Numbered from the stretch's first letter, positions 8,659 through 18,014 are shown. The stretch: DNA of 64,000 bases from Neorhizobium sp. JUb45 (GCF_004343585.1 NZ_SLYW01000002.1:868001-932000); one strand, 5' to 3'. Notes: a model not told the origin generated them from the letters alone. Translations and numbers: made by a program.

Positions 8659-10076
8659 CAGCGATCGAGCGCCATCAGCAGTTCGGCATCCGACATGGGT
8701 GGCACCCAGGCCTCGCCGGTGCTGACCGGTGAGAAACCCATCATCTGGTAGAGCTGCAGGGCGCGCGGATGATCGAGCGTGTTGGTGGTGACGGTGACCT
8801 TTTTCGGATTGTTCTGCCAGGCGGCGTACAGCGCCTGCAACAGGAACCACTTGCCGATGCCCATGCCGAGCGCATGTTCGAACAGGCCAAAGTAGGAAAG
8901 TTCGACGAGGTCGTCATTGAGCTTGTTGAGTTCGAAGAAACCGGCTGGCGCGCCGTTCACATACAGAACAGTGACGCTGACTTTTGGATCTTTCAGAACC
9001 TCCGACAGTTCTGCGTCGCTCATCCGCAGCCGCTCGTACCAGTGCCAGCGCTTGCCGACCTGATGGTAGAGATAACGGTAATAGCTAAGGGGAACGTCCT
9101 GCACGCTCATCAGCGCCGTGTGGATATTGGCCGGGATCGGCAGGCTGTTTTTCGGCACGGCTGTCATTTCGAGGCGGGTGATATGCGCCTTCATCGGCTG
9201 CACGTCCTCACGCGAAATCGGCTCAGCGGGGCCGGTGACAACGGCTGTGTCGCTGCGCGAACCCCATTCCGACCACGAGCCGTCATAAAGCGAATTGTCG
9301 GTATGGCCGAGCGATTCCAGCGCCAGCGTGATGACGGCGGCGGTGACGCCGGACCCGCAGCTGGTGACGACCGGTTGCGAAAGATCGATGCCGGCATCGT
9401 CCATCAGGCGTTTCAGCGTGGCGAGATCGTGAAAACGGCCATTCGCAGAAAGGCTGGTGGCGGGCAGGCTGCGGGCACCGGGCATATGGCCGGAGCGCAT
9501 GCCGGCACGCGGCTCGGCTTCGTCGCCGGTAAAACGGCCGGCACCTCGGGCATCCACCACCTGCCGCACGGCGGTATCGACGACGGCGCGCATTTCCGAA
9601 AATCCGGTGACGCGACGCGGGCGGTAATGCGGGGTGAAGGTGGTGGGCACCGGTTCTGAAAGGTTGGTTTCAAGCGGGCGGTTTTCCGCCTTCCAGCCAT
9701 CGAGGCCGCCGTCGAGAACATAGACGTTTTCGGCACCCATGGTGCGCAGCATCCACCACACGCGCGGTGCGGAGAAAAAGCCGGGGCCGTCGTAGACGAC
9801 GATCGTATCGTGTTCGGAAATGCCGAGCTTGCCGATTTCCTCGGCAAAATAGTCCGGCGAGGGCAGGCTGTGCGGCAGGCCCGTCGTGTGGTCGGCGATC
9901 ACGTCCTGATCGAAGAACACGGCGCCGGGAATGTGGCCGCCGGCATATTCGGCAGCGCCATTGCGGTTATGCGCCGGCAGATACCAGGCCGCGTCGATGA
10001 CACGAAAACCTCTCGTCCCCAGCTGCTTTTCCACCCAGTCAGCGGATACGATAAAACGGCTTCTTGCTCCGCTCAT
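8658..10076 (-). CDS. sseA: 3-mercaptopyruvate sulfurtransferase fused to a GNAT acetyltransferase
   Basis: 472 residues in one uninterrupted frame. Residues 1-285 form two rhodanese domains; the second carries the active-site loop C240-GSGVTA, the form seen in 3-mercaptopyruvate sulfurtransferases, which move sulfur from 3-mercaptopyruvate to a thiol acceptor. Residues 295-472 look like a complete GNAT N-acetyltransferase (ELSYFGLFEHALGMGIGKWF is the acetyl-CoA region). A Met at residue 295 (codon 9194-9192) begins the second domain, with a GAGG sequence about 12 bases before it, so the acetyltransferase could also be made separately. Lies between the alaX-like gene and a membrane protein gene in a sulfur-related reverse-strand group. 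Confidence 0.85.
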   Translation of the reverse strand: MSGARSRFIVSADWVEKQLGTRGFRVIDAAWYLPAHNRNGAAEYAGGHIPGAVFFDQDVIADHTTGLPHSLPSPDYFAEEIGKLGISEHDTIVVYDGPGFFSAPRVWWMLRTMGAENVYVLDGGLDGWKAENRPLETNLSEPVPTTFTPHYRPRRVTGFSEMRAVVDTAVRQVVDARGAGRFTGDEAEPRAGMRSGHMPGARSLPATSLSANGRFHDLATLKRLMDDAGIDLSQPVVTSCGSGVTAAVITLALESLGHTDNSLYDGSWSEWGSRSDTAVVTGPAEPISREDVQPMKAHITRLEMTAVPKNSLPIPANIHTALMSVQDVPLSYYRYLYHQVGKRWHWYERLRMSDAELSEVLKDPKVSVTVLYVNGAPAGFFELNKLNDDLVELSYFGLFEHALGMGIGKWFLLQALYAAWQNNPKKVTVTTNTLDHPRALQLYQMMGFSPVSTGEAWVPPMSDAELLMALDR

Positions 10077-10121
10077 GGCACTCTCCCTTGCATGGCAATA
10101 GATGACAATATCAGAAAGCGG

Positions 10122-10868
10122 TCAGGCGGTCTCTTCGGGCGTGCCGAAGCGAATGCGGAACCGGCGGTTCTCCTTGCCCTTCTTTTCGATTTTGGAAATG
10201 TAGACCGCACCGACTTCCTGCGTTTCAGACACATGGGTGCCGCCGCAGGGCTGGCTGTCGATGCTGGAATTCTCGCCGATGCAGACAAGGCTGACGCGGC
10301 CGAGGCCGACCGGCGGGCGCACGTTCTTGGATTTGACCAGTTCCGGATTGGCGGCCAGTTCCTCGTCGGTGATCCACTGCAGATAGACCGGGTGGTTTTG
10401 CGTGACGAGCGCCATCATCCGTTCGGTGGCTGACGCCTTGTCGAGCGGATCGGGAATGTCGCTCATGTCGAAATCGATGCGCGACTCATCCTCGCCGACA
10501 GCCGCTCCGGTGACAGGGTAGGGGCACACGACCGACAGGATATGGCAGGCGGTGTGCATGCGCATCAGCTTGTAGCGGCGTGGCCAGTCGATATGGATGG
10601 TCAGTTTTTCGCCCACCAGCGGCTGCGGCTGACCTTCGGCCGGCACGTGGAGAATGATCTCCTTGGTGGCGCCGTTGCGGGTCGTGGCAATCTCGATCCG
10701 GCTACCATCGGCACGTTCGAAAAAGCCGATATCGCCGGGTTGGCCGCCCGAGGTGGCGTAAAAGCAGGTCTGGTCGAGTTCGATCGCGCCATCCTCGTGC
10801 AGCACGGTAACCGTGCCTTCGGCCGTGGACAGATAGAAGTCGTCGCGGAAAAGCAGCTTCGTGGTCAT
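10122..10868 (-). CDS. Alanyl-tRNA editing protein (AlaX type)
   Basis: Free-standing editing domain that hydrolyses misacylated tRNA-Ala (usually Ser-tRNA-Ala). The 248-residue product has the zinc ligands expected: H105 and H109 in HTACHIL, and C208 and H212 in CGGTHV. An N-terminal barrel carries the SGGQPGDIG motif. There is no catalytic synthetase domain, so this is AlaX rather than AlaRS. It begins 19 bases after cysK ends and is probably co-transcribed with it. The final ~35 residues are rich in charged residues. Confidence 0.9.
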   Translation of the reverse strand: MTTKLLFRDDFYLSTAEGTVTVLHEDGAIELDQTCFYATSGGQPGDIGFFERADGSRIEIATTRNGATKEIILHVPAEGQPQPLVGEKLTIHIDWPRRYKLMRMHTACHILSVVCPYPVTGAAVGEDESRIDFDMSDIPDPLDKASATERMMALVTQNHPVYLQWITDEELAANPELVKSKNVRPPVGLGRVSLVCIGENSSIDSQPCGGTHVSETQEVGAVYISKIEKKGKENRRFRIRFGTPEETA

Positions 10869-10887
10869 GCGTGTACTTTCAGGGGCA

Positions 10888-11925
10888 TCAGGCAGCTTCG
10901 AACGGTGCCGTAATCTTGTTGGTCGAGGTCAACCATTTCGGCAGCGGCAGGCCCTTGGATTTCAGGAATTCCGGATTGAACATCTTTGACTGGTAGCGAT
11001 TGCCATAATCGCAGAGGATCGTGACGATCGTGTGCCCGGGGCCGAGATCACGCGCAAGCCGAATGGCGCCGGCGACATTGATTCCAGTGGAGCCGCCGAG
11101 GCACAGGCCTTCCTGCTCGACCATGTCGAAGACGACGGGAAGGGCTTCCGCATCGCCGATCTTGTAGCTGAAGTCGGGCGTAAAACCTTCGAGATTGGCG
11201 GTGATGCGGCCCTGGCCGATGCCTTCGGTGATCGAGCTGCCTTCGGCCTTCAACTCACCATTGACGTAATAGTCATAGAGCGCGGCGCCATCGGGATCGG
11301 CAAGCCCGATCTTGATGGCCGCGTTATGGGCGCGAAGTCCTTCCGCAGTGCCCGCAAGCGTGCCGCCGGAGCCGACCGCGCAGATGAAGCCATCGATCTT
11401 GCCATCCGTCTGCTGCCAGATTTCTTGCGCGGTGGTTTCCACATGCGACTGGCGATTGGCGACATTGTCGAACTGGTTTGCCCAGATGGCGCCGTTCGGC
11501 TCGGTCTTTGCCAACTGCTCAGCGAGGCGGCCGGAGATTTTGACGTAATTGTTGGGGTTCTTGTAAGGAACAGCCGGCACTTCCACGAGTTCGGCACCCA
11601 TGAGTTTCAGGGCGTCTTTCTTTTCCTGGCTCTGGGTTTCGGGAATGACGATGACCGTGCGATACCCGAGCGCCTTGGCGACCAGCGTCAGGCCAATGCC
11701 GGTATTGCCGGCCGTGCCTTCGACGATGACCCCGCCCGGACGCAACAGGCCTTTCTTTTCCGCATCGCGAATGATGTAGAGCGCTGCCCGGTCCTTGACC
11801 GACTGTCCCGGATTGAGAAATTCTGCCTTGCCGAGAATTTCGCAGCCTGTCTGATCGGACGCGCCTTTGAGGCGGATCAGAGGGGTGTTGCCGATCACGC
11901 TGAGCACCGAGGAATGCGGGGTCAT
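10888..11925 (-). CDS. cysK: Cysteine synthase A (O-acetylserine sulfhydrylase)
   Basis: PLP enzyme that makes cysteine from O-acetylserine and sulfide. K44 in NPGQSVKDRAA is the Schiff-base lysine; TAGNTG (residues 71-76) is the substrate-binding loop, with Ala where CysK usually has Ser (TSGNTG), a variant known in related cysteine synthases. The glycine-rich phosphate loop GSGGTLAGT follows. At 345 residues it is about 30 longer than E. coli CysK, mainly at the C terminus. The frame is open upstream to 12018, but homology starts at the ATG at 11925. First gene of the group cysK - alaX-like - sseA fusion - membrane protein. Confidence 0.9.
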   Translation of the reverse strand: MTPHSSVLSVIGNTPLIRLKGASDQTGCEILGKAEFLNPGQSVKDRAALYIIRDAEKKGLLRPGGVIVEGTAGNTGIGLTLVAKALGYRTVIVIPETQSQEKKDALKLMGAELVEVPAVPYKNPNNYVKISGRLAEQLAKTEPNGAIWANQFDNVANRQSHVETTAQEIWQQTDGKIDGFICAVGSGGTLAGTAEGLRAHNAAIKIGLADPDGAALYDYYVNGELKAEGSSITEGIGQGRITANLEGFTPDFSYKIGDAEALPVVFDMVEQEGLCLGGSTGINVAGAIRLARDLGPGHTIVTILCDYGNRYQSKMFNPEFLKSKGLPLPKWLTSTNKITAPFEAA

Positions 11926-12270
11926 GGAAAAGCCTTTTCTGTCATTTAACAAGCGCATCGTGTCTCGACGCATGGACGCGAGAGTACACGACCTAGTAAC
12001 CGTCTTGTCTACGGACAATGGCGCCGACGCAAGAAATTCTGTTTCTGGGAAGCGGGACAGCCTTAATTTCTTATCTACCCCTATTTTTCAGGAGTGGCGG
12101 CTTTTCGCCATTACCCCCACATTATGGGAAATCTACCCTGTTGCGGAGGCAGGAACACTGGAAGGTTGTGAATTGATGCGGCCAATGGTCTGGCAGTATT
12201 GGAAAGGTTGCAGAGTAGGAAGCCTGCTCTCATGCGCGCTTACAATCTGCTGTGCAGCAGAGGCGGGCAT
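11926..12270. other. Intergenic region between divergent cysK and the ChrR-like gene
   Basis: 345 bases without a convincing gene. It must hold the promoters of both divergent genes. I looked for the ECF sigma factor gene that normally precedes ChrR and saw none in either strand. No clear inverted repeat or terminator was found. Confidence 0.5.
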
Positions 12271-12915
12271 ATGACGGTTGCAATGCTGGATGCGCTGATT
12301 TCCGAATACGTGGCAGGTGACCTGCCGGAACCTGCGCGGGTACTGATAGCGTCCCATATCGAGATGAAACCGTCTTCTGCGCTGATGGCGCGAACGCTGG
12401 AAGCGTTTGCCGGTCAATCTCTGGAAAAGGGAGAAACGCGGTCATTGGTGAATGGCGATCGACGGATGGAAACCATCATGCGGTCCGCATCGCCGCAGCT
12501 GCGATTGGTGCAGCCGCGCGAAAAACACCACGTCCTGCCGCGCGCTTTGCGTGATTATCTCGGCTTCGATCTGGCCGATGTGCCCTGGAAGGGCAAGCTG
12601 CCGGGTCTGAAGCAGCATATGATCGAGCACAACAAGGAAGACGGTTCGGAAGCGAGCCTGTTATGGGCGCGGCCGGGCAGGGCACTGCCCAATCATACCC
12701 ACGAGGGGCTGGAACTGACGCTGGTTCTCGACGGCGATTTCCACGATCATCGCGGCACATTTGCGCGGGGCGACGTTTCTGTCGCTGACGAGAGCCTCGA
12801 CCACCGGCCGGTGGCGGGGCAGACAAAACCCTGCCTGTGCCTGTCGGTCCTGTTTGCGCCGATCGTGCTGTCAGGCTCGAAGATGGGCCTGCTCGGCGAC
12901 ATTCTCGGCCTTTAA
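12271..12915 (+). CDS. ChrR-like cupin anti-sigma factor, orphan
   Basis: 214-residue protein resembling the ChrR family of zinc-dependent anti-sigma factors: a short N-terminal helical domain (LISEYVAGDLPEPARVLIAS) and a C-terminal cupin with HTHEGLELTLVLDG (H142, H144, E148). In ChrR the N-terminal zinc site is HxxxCxxC; here H29 is kept, but the two cysteine positions are K33 and S36, so that site looks lost. AGAGG seven bases before the ATG at 12271 supports this start over in-frame ATGs at 12199 and 12232. No sigma factor gene is adjacent. Confidence 0.75.
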   Translation: MTVAMLDALISEYVAGDLPEPARVLIASHIEMKPSSALMARTLEAFAGQSLEKGETRSLVNGDRRMETIMRSASPQLRLVQPREKHHVLPRALRDYLGFDLADVPWKGKLPGLKQHMIEHNKEDGSEASLLWARPGRALPNHTHEGLELTLVLDGDFHDHRGTFARGDVSVADESLDHRPVAGQTKPCLCLSVLFAPIVLSGSKMGLLGDILGL

Positions 12916-12938
12916 AAACCTTCACTCCCTGAAATGCA

Positions 12939-12975
12939 AAACACCCCGCCGGCGAAACCGGGCGGGGTGTTTTTT
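12939..12975. terminator. Bidirectional rho-independent terminator
   Basis: Stem of 11 base pairs (12940-12950 with 12961-12971) with a ten-base loop, flanked by A-rich sequence on the left and six Ts on the right. It separates the convergent ChrR-like and tctA genes. Confidence 0.9.
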
Positions 12976-12997
12976 GCCTTGGGAGGCTGTGTCTTGA

Positions 12998-14515
12998 TCA
13001 ATCTTCAGCGCCGGCAACCTGCGACAGCACGTCGCCACGACCACGGGCACGCATGATCAGCGGCACGATCAGTGCGAGCACGGCCAGCACCAGCAGCGTT
13101 GCTGCAATCGGCGAGCTGACCAGCACGGTCGGATCGCCCTGGCTGATCGACAACGCGCGGCGCAGCTGCTGTTCCGCCATCGGGCCGAGGATGAGGCCGA
13201 CGACAACCGGTGCGATCGGATAACCCATGACGCGCATGAAATAACCGAGCAGGCCGAATGCGAGCAGCATGCCGAGTTCGAACACCGACGGGTTGGCGCC
13301 GATCGTGCCAAGTGTCGCGAACATCAGGATGCCGGCGTAAAGCCACGGTTTTGGAATGGTCAGCAGACGCACCCACAGGCCGATCAGCGGCAGGTTCAAA
13401 ACCAGCAGCATGAAGTTGGCGATCAGCAGCGAGGCGATTAAGCCCCAGACGAGCTGCGGATTGGTGGCGAACAGCAGGGGGCCCGGCTGAAGGCCGAACT
13501 GCTGGAAACCGGCCAGCATGATGGCGGCGGTCGCCGTGGTCGGCAGGCCGAGCGTCAGAAGCGGAACCAGCGTTCCGGCAGCCGAGGCGTTGTTGGCGGC
13601 TTCCGGGCCGGCGACACCTTCGATGGCGCCCTTGCCGAATTCTTCCGGGTGTTTCGAAAACTGCTTTTCCGCCGAATAGGAGAGGAAGCTCGATACGTCG
13701 GCACCACCAGCCGGCATGGCGCCGATCGGAAAGCCGATCGCCGTGCCGCGCAGCCAAGGCTTCCACGAACGGCCCCAGTCCGATTTCGTCATCCACAACG
13801 AACCCTTGACCGCCTCGACCTTTTCGGGTGCGCGGCTGCCCTGTGCGGCAACGTAGAGCGTTTCGCCGATGGCAAACATCGCAACGGCAAGCGTCGTCAC
13901 TTCGATACCGTCGAGCAGATCGGGAATGCCAAAGCTCATGCGGGTCTGGCCGGTCAGCTGGTCGATGCCGATAATGGCAAGCGCAAGACCGATGAAAAGA
14001 GAGGTAAGGCCGCGCAAGGTCGAATCGCCGAAGGCGGCTGACACGGTGACGAAGGCCAGAACCATCAGCGCGAAATATTCGCGGGGGCCGAAAGCGAGCG
14101 CGAATTTGACGACGAAGGGAGCGATGAAGGCCAGCGCCACGGTGGCGATGAGGCCGGCGACGAACGAGCCGATCGCAGCCGTTGCAAGTGCCGGACCACC
14201 GCGGCCTGCGCGGGCCATCTTGTTGCCCTCAAGCGCGGTGACGATCGAGGCGCTTTCACCGGGGGTGTTGAGAAGGATCGAGGTGGTCGAACCGCCATAC
14301 ATGCCACCGTAATAGATGCCGGCGAACATGATCAGCGAACCGGCCGGATCGAGCTGGTAGGTCACGGGCAGGAGCAGCGCCACGGTCAGCGCCGGGCCGA
14401 TGCCGGGCAGAACGCCGACCAGCGTGCCGAGCGTGACACCGATCAGCGCATAGAACAGGTTGATCGGTTGTGCTGCGATCGACAGGCCCTGAAGCAGGAA
14501 ATCGAAGGTATTCAT
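12998..14515 (-). CDS. tctA: Tripartite tricarboxylate transporter large permease
   Basis: 505-residue integral membrane protein with about 10-12 hydrophobic segments. It has the TctA hallmarks [20 protein letters not shown] near the N terminus and [23 protein letters not shown] in the middle, the conserved region of this family. With TctB and TctC it takes up carboxylates such as citrate, energised by the ion gradient. Third gene of the reverse-strand operon tctC-tctB-tctA. Confidence 0.95.
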   Translation of the reverse strand: MNTFDFLLQGLSIAAQPINLFYALIGVTLGTLVGVLPGIGPALTVALLLPVTYQLDPAGSLIMFAGIYYGGMYGGSTTSILLNTPGESASIVTALEGNKMARAGRGGPALATAAIGSFVAGLIATVALAFIAPFVVKFALAFGPREYFALMVLAFVTVSAAFGDSTLRGLTSLFIGLALAIIGIDQLTGQTRMSFGIPDLLDGIEVTTLAVAMFAIGETLYVAAQGSRAPEKVEAVKGSLWMTKSDWGRSWKPWLRGTAIGFPIGAMPAGGADVSSFLSYSAEKQFSKHPEEFGKGAIEGVAGPEAANNASAAGTLVPLLTLGLPTTATAAIMLAGFQQFGLQPGPLLFATNPQLVWGLIASLLIANFMLLVLNLPLIGLWVRLLTIPKPWLYAGILMFATLGTIGANPSVFELGMLLAFGLLGYFMRVMGYPIAPVVVGLILGPMAEQQLRRALSISQGDPTVLVSSPIAATLLVLAVLALIVPLIMRARGRGDVLSQVAGAED

Positions 14516-14529
14516 CGGGGCTTACTTCC

Positions 14530-14593
14530 TAGAGCATGCCGCGCAAAAGCGTGCTGCGGTAACGACATGCGAGAAAACAGAGACTAAGGCGCG
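14530..14593. repeat. Short intergenic repeat of rhizobial type
   Basis: The 108-base gap between tctB and tctA contains AGAGCATGCCGCGCAAAAGC followed by AACGACATGCG and an AGACTAAGGCGCG end. This matches from memory a short unit scattered between genes in many Rhizobiales genomes; the copy appears to lack about ten bases in the middle. Only this copy was noticed in the window, so the call rests on recall, not on an internal duplicate. Confidence 0.5.
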
Positions 14594-14623
14594 ACGAGGC
14601 GATCCGGGGGATTGCAACGCGCC

Positions 14624-15115
14624 TCAGAAGAACAGTCGTTCGAGCGGGCCGGCCGGCAGCGACAGCTGCAGAAGCTGCGCGAAGGCGATCCAGACGACGA
14701 AGGCAAAGGCGATGCCGGCAGGGATGGAGAACCAAAGCTTGCGCTTGCCGAAACCGGCGGCGGTCATGGCGAACAGGATGCCTGTCGCGATCGAGAAGCC
14801 TGCGGTCGTCAGAAGCAGCATCTGGGCAGCAAGGCCACCGACGATCCAGATGACGGGCGAAACTTCCTGTTGTTCGCGTTCGGGAAAATCGCCCCGGAAG
14901 GCCGCAACGACTGTCCAGATCGCCAGGCCGACAAGACAGAAGGCGATGACTTCGGGAACCGTTGCCGGGCCGATGCCGGAATAGCCACCGCTGCTTTCCA
15001 ACCGGTTGACATCGAAGAAGATGACGGCGGCGATGCCGGCGAGAACGGGGGCGACGGCAAGCGCCGCCCAATCAGGGCGGCGCGCGTGGGTGTGGTTGTG
15101 ATTGCCAGTGGTCAT
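14624..15115 (-). CDS. tctB: Tripartite tricarboxylate transporter small permease
   Basis: 163-residue membrane protein with four hydrophobic segments, beginning around WAALAVAPVLAGIAAVIFF, the typical TctB size and layout. The ATG overlaps the tctC stop (ATGA), so translation is coupled. Its spacing from tctA (108 bases) is occupied by a short repeat. Confidence 0.9.
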   Translation of the reverse strand: MTTGNHNHTHARRPDWAALAVAPVLAGIAAVIFFDVNRLESSGGYSGIGPATVPEVIAFCLVGLAIWTVVAAFRGDFPEREQQEVSPVIWIVGGLAAQMLLLTTAGFSIATGILFAMTAAGFGKRKLWFSIPAGIAFAFVVWIAFAQLLQLSLPAGPLERLFF

Positions 15116-16056
15116 TTAACCAGTCCGATGTCCTTGAGAATGGTTTCGGTCGCGGCAATGTCCTTGGCGAGCTGGTCTTCGAACGGCTTGCCGGCGAGGA
15201 ACGTGTCCTGCCACTTCTTGGTCTTCAGCGTTGCCTGCCAGGTGGCGGACTTCACCAGCTTTTCGACGTCTGCGGTGATGGCAGCCTTCTGCTCGGCGGA
15301 AATGCCGGGAGCTGCGGCAACCATGCGCCAGTTTTCCAGAACGACGTCGAGGCCGGATTCCTTCAGCGTCGGAGCGTCTGCGCCTTCGATGCGCTCGGCG
15401 CTGGAGACGGCGAGAAGGCGCAGCGTGCCGGCCTTAATCTGCGGCTCGAATTCGCCATAGCTGGAAATGCCGGCGGTGACCTGGTTGCCGAGGATGGCAG
15501 CAAGCGCTTCACCGCCGCCCGAATAGGCGATGTAGTTGATCTTGGTCGGATCGACGCCGGCTGCCTTGGCAATCAGGCCCGCACCGATATGGTCGGTGCC
15601 GCCGGCCGAGCCGCCAGCCCAGGATACCGCACCCGGATCAGCCTTCAGCTTCTCGATCAGCTGGCCGATGTTCTGGATGTCGGAAGAGGCCGGAACGACG
15701 ACGGCTTCATATTCACCGGTGAGGCGGGCAATCGGGGTGATGGCGTCGAGCGTCACCGGGGCCTTGTTGGTGAGGATGGCGCCGACCATGACGTAACCGC
15801 CGACGAGCAGCGAGTTCGGGTTGCCCTTCTGCTGGCTGGCGAACTGGGCAAGACCGATCGTGCCACCGGCGCCCGGTACGTTCACGACCTGAACCTTGCC
15901 GGAGATCTTTTCCTTCTGCAGGTCGGCCTGCAATGAGCGGGCCGTCTGGTCCCAGCCGCCACCCGGCGCTGCCGGAGCGACGATGGTGTAATCGGCGGCA
16001 TAAGCGGGCAGTGCCATGGCACCAGCCAACAACGAAGCGATGAAAAAGTGTTTCAA
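15112..16056 (-). CDS. tctC: Tripartite tricarboxylate transporter substrate-binding protein
   Basis: Periplasmic binding protein of the TctCBA importer. I start it at a TTG (16056-16054): GGAGGA lies six bases before it, and the TTG begins a normal signal peptide (KHFFIASLLAGAMALPAYA, cleaved before ADYT). This gives 314 residues, the usual size. No in-frame ATG lies near the start. The mature part has the Bug/TctC features: VAPAAPGGGWDQTAR, VPGAGGTIGLAQF and WAGGSAGGTDHIGAGLIAK. Heads the operon; its regulator pair tctDE lies 2.5 kb away on the other strand. Confidence 0.93.
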   Translation of the reverse strand: MKHFFIASLLAGAMALPAYAADYTIVAPAAPGGGWDQTARSLQADLQKEKISGKVQVVNVPGAGGTIGLAQFASQQKGNPNSLLVGGYVMVGAILTNKAPVTLDAITPIARLTGEYEAVVVPASSDIQNIGQLIEKLKADPGAVSWAGGSAGGTDHIGAGLIAKAAGVDPTKINYIAYSGGGEALAAILGNQVTAGISSYGEFEPQIKAGTLRLLAVSSAERIEGADAPTLKESGLDVVLENWRMVAAAPGISAEQKAAITADVEKLVKSATWQATLKTKKWQDTFLAGKPFEDQLAKDIAATETILKDIGLVK

Positions 16057-16265
16057 GTGTCTTCCTCCAAAGGCGCCTTTGAGGCGCGGTGTCTCTGCTG
16101 GAGACAGGAGGAGCTGTGCCGGGTTGGCCCAGCTTGAAATCTCTCTCCCATCACCACCGGTTTCCGCCTCCACGCGGTCACCGATCATTTGTTAAGCCAA
16201 CATATGAAGCTGACATCTACCTGACACTTCACCCGCGCCTGGCATTTGACAAGGGGAAACAGCGA

Positions 16266-17339
16266 TTATTGTCGCCTCAGAACGTCGTTCCAGTGCGAAA
16301 TCAGCCGGGCGCGCTTGACCTGATCGAGATAGACCATGAGGCCGGGGCTGACGGGAACGGGTTTCAACTGGCCGCCGAGAATCTTCTGCAGGGCCGTTTC
16401 GGTATTGGCGCCGGCGACATCCGGGCTGACCGCGGGGATCTGCACATCGCGGGCGAGAATGGTCTGGCCTTCCTTCGACATGAAGAATTCCAGATAGAGC
16501 CGGCCAAGATCGGCGTTCGCCGCAGCCTGCGGAACAAGACCGATGCGTGACATCACCACGGTATAATCCTTGGGCAGCAGGATGCCGATATTGGGATGGC
16601 GGCTCGCCCAGTTGGAGGCATAGGAGCCGACAATATTATAACCCAGCACAAACCGGCCGTCGGCGACGCGTTCGAGGATCGCCTCGCTGGTGGAATAGAG
16701 CTTGACGCCGGCAGCCCCCATCGCCTTCACCACCGACCAGATGTCGCCGAACTGTTCCTGATCGCGCGACATGAACAGAAAGCCGACGCCCGAACGCTCG
16801 ATGTCATAGGTGCCGATGCGGCCATGAACGGCGTCGCCCTGGCTTTCCAGATAATCGACCAGTTCGGCGCGGGTGGATGGCGGCGGCGACGTTTCGAAAC
16901 TCGGCTTGTGGTAGACGAACACGGCCGGCTCGAACGTCAGGGCATAAACGGCATCGCGCCAGTTGGCCCATGTCGGCCAGCGCTCCTTCATCGGCATTTC
17001 GCTGACCTGCGCGTAACCGTCATTGGCGAGTTTGACCTGCAGATCCATGGCCGAGGAGAAGGCGAAATCCGCGGTCTTCTGGCCGGCATCGGTTTCGTGC
17101 ACGATGCGATCGTAGATCTCGCCGGTCAGCATTTCCTCATAACGAATGGCGATATCGGGATTGGCCTTCTGAAAGCCGGTGATCATCGGTGTGGCGAGTG
17201 GCCGGTCGAGCGACGAATAGACTTTCAGTTCGCGCGCGTCCCTGGCGCCGGAAAGGGCAGGGAACAGCGTTTCCTCCGCCGCCGACGCGGCGATGGGACA
17301 GAGAAGCGCGATAATAAACGGGAGCGTAAAAGCCTTCAT
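16266..17339 (-). CDS. Extracellular solute-binding protein of ABC type (iron/organic anion-like)
   Basis: 357-residue periplasmic protein with a signal peptide (FTLPFIIALLCPIAASA). The layout after the leader (ELKVYSSLDRPLATPMITGF, then YNIVGSYASNWA and FFMSKEGQTILA) is that of the Fe3+/2-aminoethylphosphonate-type solute-binding family. No permease or ATPase gene is near, so transport partners are elsewhere or it has a sensing role. Such orphan binding proteins are often found next to tctDE-type two-component genes. An upstream in-frame ATG at 17447 with a reasonable AGG site would add a second hydrophobic stretch, so the start is uncertain. Confidence 0.82.
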   Translation of the reverse strand: MKAFTLPFIIALLCPIAASAAEETLFPALSGARDARELKVYSSLDRPLATPMITGFQKANPDIAIRYEEMLTGEIYDRIVHETDAGQKTADFAFSSAMDLQVKLANDGYAQVSEMPMKERWPTWANWRDAVYALTFEPAVFVYHKPSFETSPPPSTRAELVDYLESQGDAVHGRIGTYDIERSGVGFLFMSRDQEQFGDIWSVVKAMGAAGVKLYSTSEAILERVADGRFVLGYNIVGSYASNWASRHPNIGILLPKDYTVVMSRIGLVPQAAANADLGRLYLEFFMSKEGQTILARDVQIPAVSPDVAGANTETALQKILGGQLKPVPVSPGLMVYLDQVKRARLISHWNDVLRRQ

Positions 17340-17504
17340 CGGCGAAGCATGCCCGACTGCCTGACAAACGACAAGCATGGGCACTGCCAGCGCAAACACA
17401 ACGGCTGGAAAAACAATTTTTGTCCCGCTTGTTTGACGGAACGCCATGCCTACCTGTTGGCGATCATTCCCCGGCCGTTCCGGCCAAATACACAGGACGC
17501 ATCC

Positions 17505-18014
17505 ATGTCGCTCTCGCTTTACGACATCACTCTCCCGGCCTTCATCCGCGCCTTCGAAAACCTTTCCGCCATTCTGAAGAAAGGCGAGGCCTTTGCTGAT
17601 GAAAAGGGGCTGGATCACAAGACCCTTCTTGAAGCACGGCTGATCGAGGACATGGCGCCGCTCACCTCGCAGATCCAGCGTGCCAGCGATACCGCCAAAT
17701 TCGTGGCCGTGCGCGTCGCCGGAATCGACGACGTGCCGATGGCGGACGAAGAAGTGACGTTTGCCGACCTGCACGCCCGTATCGAAAAGACCGTCGAGAT
17801 CCTGAAGGCCGTCGAGGCATCAGCGATGGAGGGCAAGGACGACATTGAAGTGGTGCTGAAAACCGGCAGCGGTTCGACTACCTTCACGGCGCGCGATTAC
17901 GTGCTCGGTTTCGCCATTCCGAACTTCTATTTCCACGTCACGACCGCTTACGCCATCCTGCGCCACAAAGGCGTTCCGATCGGCAAGATGGATTATCTCG
18001 GCCCGCGCTCCTAG
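17505..18014 (+). CDS. DUF1993 domain protein
   Basis: 169-residue protein of the DUF1993 family: N-terminal LYDITLPAFIRAFENLSAIL, a central LIEDMAPLTSQIQRASDTAKF, and the C-terminal NFYFHVTTAYAILRHKGVPIGKxDYLG segment. Family fold is DinB-like helical, function unknown. AGGA lies eight bases before the ATG. Divergent from the solute-binding protein gene, with 165 bases between starts. Confidence 0.85.
   Translation: MSLSLYDITLPAFIRAFENLSAILKKGEAFADEKGLDHKTLLEARLIEDMAPLTSQIQRASDTAKFVAVRVAGIDDVPMADEEVTFADLHARIEKTVEILKAVEASAMEGKDDIEVVLKTGSGSTTFTARDYVLGFAIPNFYFHVTTAYAILRHKGVPIGKMDYLGPRS

Noticed and set aside
16596..17504. Forward open frame extending the DUF1993 gene upstream across the solute-binding protein gene
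   Set aside because: Homology and a ribosome site place the DUF1993 start at 17505; the rest is antisense shadow.
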